Below are positions 8,738 to 17,465 of a stretch of DNA of 64,000 bases, piece by piece. Each line of letters opens with the position of its first letter. Within the stretch, counting starts at the first letter, position 1. The position numbers were made by a program, and so were the translations under genes. Source of the DNA: an uncultured Draconibacterium sp. (GTDB lineage Bacteria; Bacteroidota; Bacteroidia; Bacteroidales; Prolixibacteraceae); contig NZ_OY775906.1 of assembly GCF_963675065.1 (NCBI RefSeq), forward strand, positions 3,832,545-3,896,544. Reading direction: 5' to 3'. The notes under the pieces were generated by a model. It did no database searches, had not been told where the DNA came from, and worked only from the letters and a program-made list of their open reading frames with translations.

Positions 8738-9613
8738 TTACTTTACACGAATCTCCTCGTATTTTTCAGGAATTTTAATGCTGAAAGAAGTGATTTTGTC
8801 GGTTGAAAATCCACTCATTCTGATTTTCATATCGATTTCTTCCTCAGGAGAGTGAAAGTTCATTTCGATGCTTCCCGGATATTCTTTGTTTTCTACTTCG
8901 GTATAATCGTCGAAAACCAGGTTCATATTCCGGTCGTTGGTTTTATCGCTGATCAGTAGTCGGTTTAAAGCAAAATTACCAGGATTAAAAAACATCCTTT
9001 GCACAATAAGCGCCTGATCATCAAGTCGTTTTAAATGCCGCTCGGCTTTATTTTCCTTCTCTTCCAGTTTACTGAGCTTTCTTGTTTTTTCCGATTGTAA
9101 AACGTACTGGTTGTCTTCGATTAATGCATCGAAATTTTTAAAATCCTTGTCGCGCGGATCATTGCGGTACGAGAATGCGTTGTTTGAAATAATGCTTTGT
9201 ATGGTTGCAAAATCAAGGTCGATGTGCAAAAAACTGCTGAGGTAGGAATAATCGTCGATAAAATAATTGCGGTCGATGTAATTCACATATTTTACGCTGT
9301 CGGGAGTCAATAAAACACGGCCAACCGGAATATTCAGTTTACTTATCGACACCAGAATACGATCATCTTTTTTTGCTTTCAGATTGATTTTAAAAGCCGC
9401 TTTCGACTGGCTGCTTGAAAAGTTACAATTGATACGTTTTATGGTAAGATACTCGTAATCGAATGCGTTTTGCTCAATTCGTTTTAGTAATTTATTGGTG
9501 CTTATCGGACGTGCATCAACAACAGCTAATTCAGATGGTGTTTTACAGGACGAAACGGCAACCAACACAGCTGCCATAAACAGGGAAATCCTGAAATATT
9601 TTAGAAACTTCAT
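8738..9613 (-). CDS. DUF4292 lipoprotein
   Basis: A 291-residue predicted outer-membrane or periplasmic lipoprotein: a hydrophobic signal followed by a lipobox with Cys at residue 23 (VAVSSC). The body resembles DUF4292, a LolA/LolB-like beta-sheet family of Bacteroidota (FKINLKAKKDDRILVSISKL; VGRVLLTPDSVKYVNYIDRNYF). The order TPR lipoprotein - DUF4292 - EnvC-like M23 protein recurs in this phylum and suggests a role in envelope assembly. The 3' end abuts the MITE-like element, whose inverted repeat ends 2 bp from the stop. The molecular function is not established. Confidence 0.83.
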   Translation of the reverse strand: MKFLKYFRISLFMAAVLVAVSSCKTPSELAVVDARPISTNKLLKRIEQNAFDYEYLTIKRINCNFSSSQSKAAFKINLKAKKDDRILVSISKLNIPVGRVLLTPDSVKYVNYIDRNYFIDDYSYLSSFLHIDLDFATIQSIISNNAFSYRNDPRDKDFKNFDALIEDNQYVLQSEKTRKLSKLEEKENKAERHLKRLDDQALIVQRMFFNPGNFALNRLLISDKTNDRNMNLVFDDYTEVENKEYPGSIEMNFHSPEEEIDMKIRMSGFSTDKITSFSIKIPEKYEEIRVK

Positions 9614-9619
9614 CGCCTA

Positions 9620-11383
9620 CTACTCTTCAATATATTTTTTCTCTGCAATTTTGCGGTCCAAAGTTTCCGACTCGCTGCCACTCGCTTTTGCCTTTTTCCA
9701 GTACTCTACAGCTTCGTCAACCTTGCCGGTTTTGTAAAGAATATCGCCGTAATGTTCCAGTAAAGTATCACTTTCATCCTGGCTGTTTTTCATGGCCGAA
9801 TCCATATAAAATTTGGCCAGCGTGTATTCGCCTTTTTTAAACAGCACCCAGGCATGCGTATCCAGGTAAGTTGCATTATCCGGAAACCGTTCAACCACTT
9901 TACCGCTCATACGTTCGGCTTTGTCGAGCTCAATGCCGTCAACCGATAGATAGTATGCGTAATTGTTTAGTGTCAGGTAATTATCCGGATCAATTTGTAC
10001 GGCTTTGTCAAATATTTTGAAAGCTTCTGTTTTGTTACCGTTTTTGTAAATGGCCTCGCCTTTCAGCATTAAAAAGTTAGCTTCCAATTGTGGATTTTCA
10101 ATCACATAATCCATTCCCTCTTCGCTGAGTTCAATGGTTTCGTCGAATTTTTCCAACTGAACACAAGCAATTGCTTTAAAGAAATAACCCTGCGGTTGAT
10201 TCGGAAATAATTCGATGATTTGTCCGGTATGTTCGTACAATTTATCCCACTGCTGCAGGTCATTGTCGATGTACATAATCCGTTCCCAAACCATATAATC
10301 GTTGGGTTCTATTTCAATGGCTTTTAACAGGGCTTCGCGTCCTTCGGCCAACTTATTTTCTTTTAGTAGCGATTCTGCGTGAATAGTATGTACCAATGAT
10401 TCATCGGGATGTTTTTCGAGCAAAATGGCAATCAGTTCAGCACGTTGTTGTTCGTTAAGATGAGATTGCGCCGGGTTGGCCGTTAACATCATGTACAGTT
10501 GCATTTTTGTCTGAATATCAACTGCATCGCTTTCAAAACCGGCTTTTGTTTCTTCGAACGATTTTTCAGCCTCACCATTTTCGAGGTAATAATTGGCCAG
10601 CGAAAAGTGTACAAATCCATTTTCAGGATCCATTTCCTGGATCTTTTTATAGTTTTTCAGTGCACTTTCCGAATCGCCCTGGCTCTGATACAAATCAGCC
10701 AGTAAGCCATAATATTTTGCTTCGTTCGGATCGTTTTCAATCAGTTTATTGATCTCTTCAAACGCCTTATCTACCTGTCCTGTTGATACATAAATCTGCT
10801 GTTTGGCCACCGAAATCTGCTCGTTAACACCGGTTTCTTTTTCCATACGTTCGTAAGCGACAATAGCTTCATCGTAACGTTGTGCAGTGGCCAGCAAGGC
10901 AGCATTCATGTAAATGTATTCCAGATTTTCCGGCTCCTTTTCCACCAAAACGGCATACAGATCGGCTGCCTCGGAATACTTTCGTGTTTGCTGATAGATT
11001 TGTGCCAGCAACAGTTTGTACCACTTGTTATCGGGATTTATGCTGATTGCCTTTTCCAGTAGCAATGAAGCACTGGTAAAATCGTTATTGGCAGCATGAA
11101 TATTCGCCAGTTCATACATGGCTGACGACGAGTTCGGATCCATCTCCAAACAACTCGATAACAATTGAATAGCTTTTTGTGCATTGCCAAACATTTTTTG
11201 TTTTAGCGCCTCCACAAAAAGGTACTCAAACTCCATCTGCTTTTGATCTACTAATTCAGTAGTGGGTGTATTAATTGCAGCCTTTGCCACTTCCTGTTCG
11301 GTAACCTGTTTTGGTCCTGAACAAGACAGTAAACTCAGCGAAAAAGATGCAATACCAAGTCCCTTTATAAAAATTCTCTTCAT
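9620..11383 (-). CDS. Tetratricopeptide-repeat lipoprotein
   Basis: A large TPR protein of about 587 residues. I place the start at the internal ATG at 11383, one base after the dut stop, because it gives a clean lipoprotein signal (MKRIFIKGLG... LLSCSGPK, lipobox Cys 21); the longer frame from 11413 would add ten residues inside dut. From about residue 40 to the end there are a dozen or more 34-residue helical repeats with the TPR signature of A, G, Y and P at fixed positions (for example SSAMYELANIHAANNDFTSA). It is probably a scaffold at the outer membrane, in the same transcript as dut and the DUF4292 lipoprotein. Confidence 0.88.
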   Translation of the reverse strand: MKRIFIKGLGIASFSLSLLSCSGPKQVTEQEVAKAAINTPTTELVDQKQMEFEYLFVEALKQKMFGNAQKAIQLLSSCLEMDPNSSSAMYELANIHAANNDFTSASLLLEKAISINPDNKWYKLLLAQIYQQTRKYSEAADLYAVLVEKEPENLEYIYMNAALLATAQRYDEAIVAYERMEKETGVNEQISVAKQQIYVSTGQVDKAFEEINKLIENDPNEAKYYGLLADLYQSQGDSESALKNYKKIQEMDPENGFVHFSLANYYLENGEAEKSFEETKAGFESDAVDIQTKMQLYMMLTANPAQSHLNEQQRAELIAILLEKHPDESLVHTIHAESLLKENKLAEGREALLKAIEIEPNDYMVWERIMYIDNDLQQWDKLYEHTGQIIELFPNQPQGYFFKAIACVQLEKFDETIELSEEGMDYVIENPQLEANFLMLKGEAIYKNGNKTEAFKIFDKAVQIDPDNYLTLNNYAYYLSVDGIELDKAERMSGKVVERFPDNATYLDTHAWVLFKKGEYTLAKFYMDSAMKNSQDESDTLLEHYGDILYKTGKVDEAVEYWKKAKASGSESETLDRKIAEKKYIEE

Positions 11384-11384
11384 G

Positions 11385-11819
11385 TTAATGTTTTCCGGTG
11401 TGGCCAAAACCACCTGCTCCTCTTTCTGTTTCTTCCAGCACTTCTACCAAATCCCATTCCACAGTTTCGTGTGCGGCAATAACCATTTGGCAAATGCGTT
11501 CTCCATTCTCTATAACAAAATCTTCCTGCGACAGGTTGATGAGAATAACGCCAATTTCTCCACGATAATCGGCATCAATTGTTCCGGGAGTATTTAAAAC
11601 CGTAATTCCTTTTTTCAAAGCCAAACCACTACGCGGACGCACCTGGGCTTCGTAACCCTGTGGCAATTCAATAAATAATCCGGTGGGTACCAATTTCCGC
11701 TCTAGCGGCTTTAAAACCACCGGTTCATCAAGATTTGCGCGTAAGTCCATTCCGGCCGAAAATGCTGTACTGTAGGCCGGTAATTCATTCTTTGATTTAT
11801 TAACGATTTTAACCTGCAT
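11385..11819 (-). CDS. dut: Deoxyuridine 5'-triphosphate nucleotidohydrolase (dUTPase)
   Basis: A trimeric dUTPase of 144 residues that hydrolyses dUTP to dUMP and pyrophosphate, keeping uracil out of DNA and feeding dTMP synthesis. All five family motifs are visible: AGMDLRA, RPRSGLA, NTPGTIDADYRGEIGV (with the catalytic Asp), ERICQMV, and the C-terminal glycine-rich RGAGGFGHTGKH that closes over the substrate. I use the ATG at 11819; the codon just before it is TTG and would add only one residue. It is the first gene of the minus-strand dut-TPR-DUF4292 cluster. Confidence 0.96.
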   Translation of the reverse strand: MQVKIVNKSKNELPAYSTAFSAGMDLRANLDEPVVLKPLERKLVPTGLFIELPQGYEAQVRPRSGLALKKGITVLNTPGTIDADYRGEIGVILINLSQEDFVIENGERICQMVIAAHETVEWDLVEVLEETERGAGGFGHTGKH

Positions 11820-11927
11820 CAATCTGTTTTTTTAAAGAACCGCTAAGATAGATAAATAATGCGTCCGTTCAGTAGGATTAACAAGATTTATGATTGAAGC
11901 CAAAGGAATCAACTGTTTGGATAACAA

Positions 11928-13055
11928 TTATATAATCATGAGGTCGGCCATGATCTCGTCGGAAACAAAAAGCCCTTTTCGGGTAAGCGTAATGATTTCG
12001 TCTTTAATTTGCAGTACGCCGGTATCTTTGTATTTGGCTAACTGACGGGAAAAATAGCTTGCCTTTTCATGCCCAAAACGTTGCTCTAATTCCTTTTCTG
12101 AGACGCCCCATTTGGTACGAATCCGGGTTAAAATGTATTCGTTATACTGGTCTTTTTCGCTCAGTTTTTCTTCCTCGAAATACGTTTGGTTATTAGACTG
12201 TGCTTTTATGTAAGCCTCAACACTAGAGTCGTTCCAACGCCGCGAAATTCCATCGAACGAATGTGCCGATGGTCCCAGTCCCAGGTATTTGGTGCCCATC
12301 CAGTAAGCCGTGTTGTGGCGCGAATAAAGTTGGTCTTTTGCCAGGTTTGAAATTTCGTAATGCTCGAAACCATTGGCAAGTGACATATCAACCAGGGTAT
12401 TAAACTGCGCAACACTTTCAGCTTCTTTCAGCTCTTTTAATGTTCCTTTTTTCAGCCAGGTGTAAAAAGCTGTTCCTTCGTGGTAAGTTAAATGATAGGC
12501 CGACAGGTGTTTTACCGGGAGATTAAACATTTGGTTCAGACTTTCTTCCCATTCTTTTGGCGTTAAATCGGGGAGACCGTAAATGAGATCGGCACTTAAA
12601 TTTGAAAAGCCGTTTTTTGCTGCATTTTTAATGGCTTCAACAGCCTGGGTGGCGTTGTGTCGACGGTTCATTTTTTCCAAATGCCGGTTTTGAAAAGCCT
12701 GAATTCCGATACTTAGACGATTTATTCCTTCCTGTTTTAAGGCTTTCAGGTAATCGTTGCTCAAGTCGTCCGGATTGGCTTCAAAAGTTATTTCAGCATC
12801 CGAATTAACTTTAAATTCATTATTCAGCAAAGCCAGTATTTCGGCAATTTCCGGCGCCGTCAACACCGACGGAGTACCGCCACCAAAATATATGGTTTCA
12901 ACCGTTTCGTCGTTAAGGTAGTTTTTACGTACTTTAGCCTCGTTTTTCAGGGCGCCGATAAAATCGTGCTGCAGCGAAGTATTTACTGTTTTATAGAAAT
13001 CGCAGTAATAACATTTCTGACGACAAAAAGGAATATGAATGTAAATACCCGCCAT
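11928..13055 (-). CDS. hemW: Radical SAM heme chaperone HemW
   Basis: A 375-residue radical-SAM protein. The N-terminus has IHIPFCRQKCYYCDFYK, the CxxxCxxC cluster motif followed by the extra Cys-x-Phe typical of the HemN/HemW family, then YFGGGTPSVL. The C-terminal HemN_C region (about 300-370) ends with LTRKGLFVSDEIM. It lacks the N-terminal extension of true HemN and matches HemW, which binds heme and delivers it to acceptors rather than acting as a coproporphyrinogen oxidase. A HemN fragment is present separately at the left edge, consistent with the two having different jobs. Confidence 0.93.
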   Translation of the reverse strand: MAGIYIHIPFCRQKCYYCDFYKTVNTSLQHDFIGALKNEAKVRKNYLNDETVETIYFGGGTPSVLTAPEIAEILALLNNEFKVNSDAEITFEANPDDLSNDYLKALKQEGINRLSIGIQAFQNRHLEKMNRRHNATQAVEAIKNAAKNGFSNLSADLIYGLPDLTPKEWEESLNQMFNLPVKHLSAYHLTYHEGTAFYTWLKKGTLKELKEAESVAQFNTLVDMSLANGFEHYEISNLAKDQLYSRHNTAYWMGTKYLGLGPSAHSFDGISRRWNDSSVEAYIKAQSNNQTYFEEEKLSEKDQYNEYILTRIRTKWGVSEKELEQRFGHEKASYFSRQLAKYKDTGVLQIKDEIITLTRKGLFVSDEIMADLMII

Positions 13056-13094
13056 TACAAGACCTGAAAAATTTTTAATTAAACAATTGAAAAC

Positions 13095-13472
13095 ATGAAG
13101 ATAGATCCCTACTGGAGACTTGCAATTTGGTTCCTAATAATGCTTTACCTGCTTTTTGTTCCGGCAAATCAACTTCCAAGCAAACCATTTATACAAATTC
13201 CTAATTTCGACAAAATCGTTCATTTCGGGATGTTTTTTATCCTTTGTATGCTAAGCTTCAGGCCGGTAAAACAGTTTACGCCAAACTTTTACTTCTGGAC
13301 ACCGCTGCTAACATTAGTTGCCGCCATTTTACTTGAATACGTTCAGCAAAAAATATCGCCAAGCCGCCACAGCGATGTATACGACCTGTGGGCCAACGCC
13401 GCCGGTTTATCGTTTGCCACCTTTTTCTATGCCCTCTTTGTAAATAAAAAGTGGCTGGAACGTATTTTCTGA
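13095..13472 (+). CDS. VanZ family membrane protein
   Basis: A 125-residue protein with four hydrophobic segments and the VanZ-like core: FDKIVHFGMFFILCML (about residues 43-58), a middle helix, and the SRHSDVYDLWANAAGLSFA motif near 95-113, which matches the SRxxDxxDxxxNxxG pattern of the family. The function of VanZ proteins outside teicoplanin resistance is unknown, and no glycopeptide-resistance genes are nearby. It is divergent from hemW and convergent with the Rrf2 gene. Confidence 0.86.
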   Translation: MKIDPYWRLAIWFLIMLYLLFVPANQLPSKPFIQIPNFDKIVHFGMFFILCMLSFRPVKQFTPNFYFWTPLLTLVAAILLEYVQQKISPSRHSDVYDLWANAAGLSFATFFYALFVNKKWLERIF

Positions 13473-13500
13473 TCTTCCGCGATTAGAATTTCTGTGGCAC

Positions 13501-13944
13501 TTACAGTTTTATCAGATCCTCGTATTTGTCGATATCTTTTCCAACCGTTTCTAACGAAGTAGTTTTGTAAAAATTTGAAATGTCCTGGCGTAACTTTTCG
13601 TATTGTGCGTGCACCGGACAAAGTGGTTTCGACGGATCGTGCGTTTTACACGGCTCTAAACTGATCAGGCAGTTGGTAAAAAACTCTTCTCCGTCAACTT
13701 TAATAACAATGTCCCACAACGAAATTTCAGACGCATCGCGCGAAAGTGAAAAACCACCATTTGGTCCTTTTGTAGAAACCAGTAATTTTTGTTTTACCAG
13801 ATTCTGCAGGATTTTTCCTAAAAACGGTGACGATAAACCCAAGTCTTCAGAAATCTTTTTGATTCCAACACGTTTGTCTTCTTTCGAAAATTTACCCAGA
13901 TAAATCAACGCCCTAAGCGCATATTTGCATGTATTCGATAACAT
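13501..13944 (-). CDS. Rrf2 family transcriptional regulator
   Basis: A 147-residue Rrf2 protein. An N-terminal winged helix spans about residues 1-70 (YALRALIYLG, ISEDLGLSSPFLGKILQNLVK, GPNGGFSLSR). Three cysteines follow in the region FTNCLISLEPCKTHDPSKPLC, the spacing class that ligates an Fe-S cluster in IscR/NsrR-type members. It directly follows the lutB-like gene with no gap (stop 13945, start 13944), so it may autoregulate the rpiB-lutB-rrf2 unit in response to iron-sulfur or redox status; that is inference from position. Confidence 0.9.
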   Translation of the reverse strand: MLSNTCKYALRALIYLGKFSKEDKRVGIKKISEDLGLSSPFLGKILQNLVKQKLLVSTKGPNGGFSLSRDASEISLWDIVIKVDGEEFFTNCLISLEPCKTHDPSKPLCPVHAQYEKLRQDISNFYKTTSLETVGKDIDKYEDLIKL

Positions 13945-15312
13945 CTATTTTAAATTTAAGATTGTTTTACTGTATGATTGTTCTGCAAAAGCAGGAAACT
14001 TCTTTTGTTTTCCCAATACATTTTTGTTGGCTTTTAGCAGCGTATTTTTCACTTTCCCGTTCACCCTGTCCAGGTTTTTTCGCTTTTTAAATGCCCACTC
14101 ATAAGCTTTCATTCCCTTGTTCCAGGCGAAAGTTCCGTGATTTTCATCAACGGCAATTTTTCGGTTTAAAAGCAACAAATCGTGTAGCGGAACTTTTACG
14201 GGGCAAACATCGGTGCAAGCCCCGCAAACCGTGCAGGCAAAACTTAAATGATTGTATTTATCAAAGCCTTTCATAAAAGGCGTTATTACCGATCCGATTG
14301 GGCCGCTGTAAGTGGTGTTATACGTATATCCGCCCACATTTTTATAAATAGGGCAAACGTTTAAACAAGCCCCGCAGCGAATACATTTCAGCGCGTCGAC
14401 ATGTTTTGGCTCAGCGGCAATTTTTGTACGGTTATTATCGAGTAAAACCACTACCATTTTTTCCGGTCCATTGGCTTCATCAGCGCGTTTTGGGCCGGTA
14501 ATCAGCGAATTGTACACCGTTACCTGCTGTCCGGTTCCCAGGGCCGAAAGCAAGGGAAACATCAGCTGCAAATCGTCGATCGATGGAATGAGTTTTTCTA
14601 TTCCTGCAATTACAATATGCACTTTCGGGAAGGCAACCGACATAAAACCGTTTCCTTCGTTTTCAGTAAGTGCCACTCCTCCAACATCGGCCACCAGAAA
14701 ATTAGCACCTGTAACACCCACCTCGGCCGAGGCAAATTTTTCGCGTAATACTTTTCGTACAAAAAGGGTTAATTCTGTTGGTGTTGCATCCTCGGGAGTA
14801 TCAAACTTTTTATGAAAAAGCTCAGCAACATCTTCTTTCGATTTGTGCATTGCCGGCGTTAAAATATGGTAAGGTTTTTCGCCGGCTACCTGAACGATAA
14901 ACTCGCCCAAGTCGGTTTCAACCGGTTCAAAACCAGCTTTTTCAAGGTTTTCGTTTAATTCTATTTCTTCCGAAATCATCGACTTGCTTTTCACCAAAAG
15001 CTTTGCCTCATTTTCGGTCAGAATGTTTATGATTTCCGAAACAGCTTCTTTGCTGTCGCGTGCCCAAACCACATCAATTCCATTGGCTTTGGCATTTGTT
15101 TCAAATGTTTCGAGATAATGCGCAAGATTAGAAACTACTTTCTTTTTCAGATAAGAAGCACGGTGTTTCGCCAAATCCATATTCCGGTAACGAAGTTTGC
15201 CTTTGGCAACGGCTTCGTCGTATTTCGAAATATTAAAATTTAAGGTCTCCCGGTGTTTTTTATCAAAAGCAATTTTTGAATCCTTAAAAAATATTTTTTT
15301 ATGCGCTGTCAT
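13945..15312 (-). CDS. lutB: LutB/LldF-type iron-sulfur protein
   Basis: A 455-residue protein of the LUD plus ferredoxin architecture. The N-terminal LUD domain (about residues 60-290) includes TGANFLVADVGGVALTENEG. Two 4Fe-4S motifs follow: CIRCGACLNVCP at about residue 316 and CTVCGACTDVCP at about 366. In the LutABC lactate dehydrogenase complex this subunit carries electrons from lactate oxidation. LutA- and LutC-like partners are not adjacent here; the neighbours are rpiB upstream and an Rrf2 regulator downstream, all end to end. The substrate is therefore uncertain. Confidence 0.88.
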   Translation of the reverse strand: MTAHKKIFFKDSKIAFDKKHRETLNFNISKYDEAVAKGKLRYRNMDLAKHRASYLKKKVVSNLAHYLETFETNAKANGIDVVWARDSKEAVSEIINILTENEAKLLVKSKSMISEEIELNENLEKAGFEPVETDLGEFIVQVAGEKPYHILTPAMHKSKEDVAELFHKKFDTPEDATPTELTLFVRKVLREKFASAEVGVTGANFLVADVGGVALTENEGNGFMSVAFPKVHIVIAGIEKLIPSIDDLQLMFPLLSALGTGQQVTVYNSLITGPKRADEANGPEKMVVVLLDNNRTKIAAEPKHVDALKCIRCGACLNVCPIYKNVGGYTYNTTYSGPIGSVITPFMKGFDKYNHLSFACTVCGACTDVCPVKVPLHDLLLLNRKIAVDENHGTFAWNKGMKAYEWAFKKRKNLDRVNGKVKNTLLKANKNVLGKQKKFPAFAEQSYSKTILNLK

Positions 15313-15765
15313 TTACTTCTTAACAGGAATGAGATCTACTCTCCGGGCATGTCGTCCACCTTCAAATTCCGAACTTAAAAAAGCTTTTACAATCGCAACA
15401 GCTTCTTCATCGGAAACAAACCTACCAGGCACTGCACAAACATTTGCATTGTTATGCTGGCGGGCCAGTACAGCAATTTCTGTATTCCAACATACTCCTG
15501 ATCGTACTCCCTGATGCTTGTTCGCAGCAATGCTTATTCCCTGGCCGCTACCACAAAAGGTAATACCAATTTCAAATTTGCCACTTTCAATAGCTTCACC
15601 CATTTTGTGCGCGTAAACAGGATAATCCACGCTTTCATCGGTATAACATCCCAAATCTTCGAATGCGATATTATTGTCAGTCAAAAATTTCTTAATCACC
15701 TCCTTTTTAGCAAAACCGGCATGATCGCTTGCCAATGCTATCACTTTTCCCTCTAAATTCTTCAT
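15313..15765 (-). CDS. rpiB: Ribose-5-phosphate isomerase B
   Basis: A 150-residue RpiB/LacAB-family isomerase interconverting ribose 5-phosphate and ribulose 5-phosphate in the pentose phosphate pathway. It shows the ASDHAGF N-terminal phosphate-binding motif, the catalytic cysteine in ITFCGSGQGISIAANK (about residue 71), and the RHARRV motif near the C-terminus. The start ATG is at 15765. Its stop is immediately followed by the lutB start, so the two are cotranscribed. Confidence 0.95.
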   Translation of the reverse strand: MKNLEGKVIALASDHAGFAKKEVIKKFLTDNNIAFEDLGCYTDESVDYPVYAHKMGEAIESGKFEIGITFCGSGQGISIAANKHQGVRSGVCWNTEIAVLARQHNNANVCAVPGRFVSDEEAVAIVKAFLSSEFEGGRHARRVDLIPVKK

Positions 15766-15877
15766 TTGTACAAAATTAATACTTTTTGATATTTATTTCA
15801 TTTATTCCTAATATTTGTTGCATGAGAGTATAACAATAGTAAAATTTACATTAATTAATTAATTAATATTCAATCTA
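15766..15877. other. AT-rich gap with TTAA tandem repeat
   Basis: The gap between the flippase stop and the rpiB start holds ATTAATTAATTAATTAAT near 15849-15867, a short tandem of the AATT/TTAA type. No gene. It probably carries the rpiB promoter; I cannot place its boxes with confidence. Confidence 0.4.
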
Positions 15878-17362
15878 TTACAACTTATTTATAAAGGGAA
15901 TAAATCGTTTAAGCTCGTTTATTTCCCATTTAAAAATAAGTCCGACAAAAGCCAGTGTTAAAACTATATTGATAGAATATTTAATTATTACTTGTAAATC
16001 GAGCGTAAATTGAGCGATGCCCACAATTACCGTGGCTGCCAGAAAATAACTTCCAATTCGTTTAAGATCATACGGCACCGGAAAATGTTTTTGCCCCATA
16101 AAATAGGACATAAGCAGCATAACCAAAAAGCAGACAAACACTGCAATTGCCGATCCCATATATCCCATAACCGGAACCAGAGCAAGGTTTAAAACCAATG
16201 TAATTGTGGCACCAATTAAAGCCATATATGCGCCGTAACGCGTTTTGTCGGTTAGTTTGTACCACAACGACAGCGTGAAATACATGCCGTAAAAAAGATT
16301 GGCCATTAACACAATAGGCACCACTTTTAATCCCTCGTGATACTGCGGATCGACAATACCTTTTAGCACATCGATAAACAATACCATCCCCGTGAATATT
16401 AGCAACCCGAAAATGACAAAATATTTCATTACAACGGCATATATTTTTGGGTCGTCTTTTGATCCTTCGCGGGCAAAAAAGAAAGGTTCGAATGCATAAC
16501 GAAACGCCTGAATAAACATATTCATCAGCACCGCCAGTTTGTAATTGGCACCGTAAATTCCGAGCTGAAACATCGGATCCTGATCGGACGGTATTAAAAA
16601 AGGAATCAGCACTTTATCGATATTCTGATTGATCATTCCCGTTAATCCAACGATAAGGATCGGAAAACCATAACTCAGCATTTGTTTCAGCAGCTTCTTG
16701 TCAAACTGAAGCGAGATTCTAAAGATCTCAGGAAGCAGTAAAATTAGGGTAATCAGCGAAGCCAGCAAATTGGAAATAAACACATAACCTACACCAATAT
16801 CAGCTGAATAAATCGTTGAAATTATTGAATCTGGATTATTGGCTAAAATTCTTGGGCACAATGAAATAAAGAACAGGTTAAAACCGATATTAAAACCAAT
16901 ATTCACCAATTTGATAAAGGCAAATTTTATGGGCCGGTTCTTTAAACGTAGCCGTGCAAAAGGTATGGCAGTAAAGGCATCGACTCCCAAAATTATGGCA
17001 AACCACAAAATATATTCCGGGTGATCGGGATATTGAATCCAGGCCGCTATTTCATTCCGGAAGGCTGTTGCCAGCAACACAAACGAAAAAGTGGTAAAAA
17101 ACAAGGATACCATCGATGTGGAATACACCTTTTCCGGGTCGTCGCTTTTTGAGGCAAAACGGAAATAGGAGGTTTCCATTCCGTAGGTAAGCAACACCAG
17201 TAAAAATGCCACATAAGCGTACATATTGGTTACCACACCGTATTCGCCCGGCAAAAACATAAACGAATAATAGGGGACAAGCCACCAGTTTAAAAAGCGG
17301 CCTACAATGCTGCTAACCCCATAAATAGCCGTATCGCTTGCTAATTTCTTAAAAGGATTCAA
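15878..17362 (-). CDS. Polysaccharide flippase (Wzx/MATE-like)
   Basis: A 494-residue integral membrane protein with about 14 hydrophobic segments, of the polysaccharide-biosynthesis MOP superfamily. It begins FKKLASDTAIYGVSSIVGRFLNW, the family's N-terminal helix with conserved G and R residues. MLSYGFPILIVGLTGMINQNIDKVL (about 230-255) matches the start of the second half. It would flip lipid-linked oligosaccharides across the inner membrane. No glycosyltransferases or other capsule genes are adjacent, so the substrate is unknown. Confidence 0.87.
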   Translation of the reverse strand: MNPFKKLASDTAIYGVSSIVGRFLNWWLVPYYSFMFLPGEYGVVTNMYAYVAFLLVLLTYGMETSYFRFASKSDDPEKVYSTSMVSLFFTTFSFVLLATAFRNEIAAWIQYPDHPEYILWFAIILGVDAFTAIPFARLRLKNRPIKFAFIKLVNIGFNIGFNLFFISLCPRILANNPDSIISTIYSADIGVGYVFISNLLASLITLILLLPEIFRISLQFDKKLLKQMLSYGFPILIVGLTGMINQNIDKVLIPFLIPSDQDPMFQLGIYGANYKLAVLMNMFIQAFRYAFEPFFFAREGSKDDPKIYAVVMKYFVIFGLLIFTGMVLFIDVLKGIVDPQYHEGLKVVPIVLMANLFYGMYFTLSLWYKLTDKTRYGAYMALIGATITLVLNLALVPVMGYMGSAIAVFVCFLVMLLMSYFMGQKHFPVPYDLKRIGSYFLAATVIVGIAQFTLDLQVIIKYSINIVLTLAFVGLIFKWEINELKRFIPFINKL

Positions 17363-17437
17363 TTGTTGAAATTTTAGGCAAAGATAAAATCATTTGCTTT
17401 GATGCTTTTCGATTAAACAACGTTTTACAATATGTTT

Positions 17438-17445
17438 TATCTTTG
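17438..17445 (+). promoter_or_regulatory. Bacteroidota -7 box for the glutaminyl cyclase gene
   Basis: TATCTTTG matches the phylum consensus TAnnTTTG, 20 bp upstream of the start codon at 17466. No convincing TTTG -33 box precedes it, so the call is tentative. Confidence 0.4.
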
Positions 17446-17465
17446 AAATCAAAAATTACAAGGTA

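Noticed and set aside
15849..15867. TTAA tandem repeat as a functional site
   Set aside because: A short low-complexity stretch in an AT-rich spacer; nothing indicates function.
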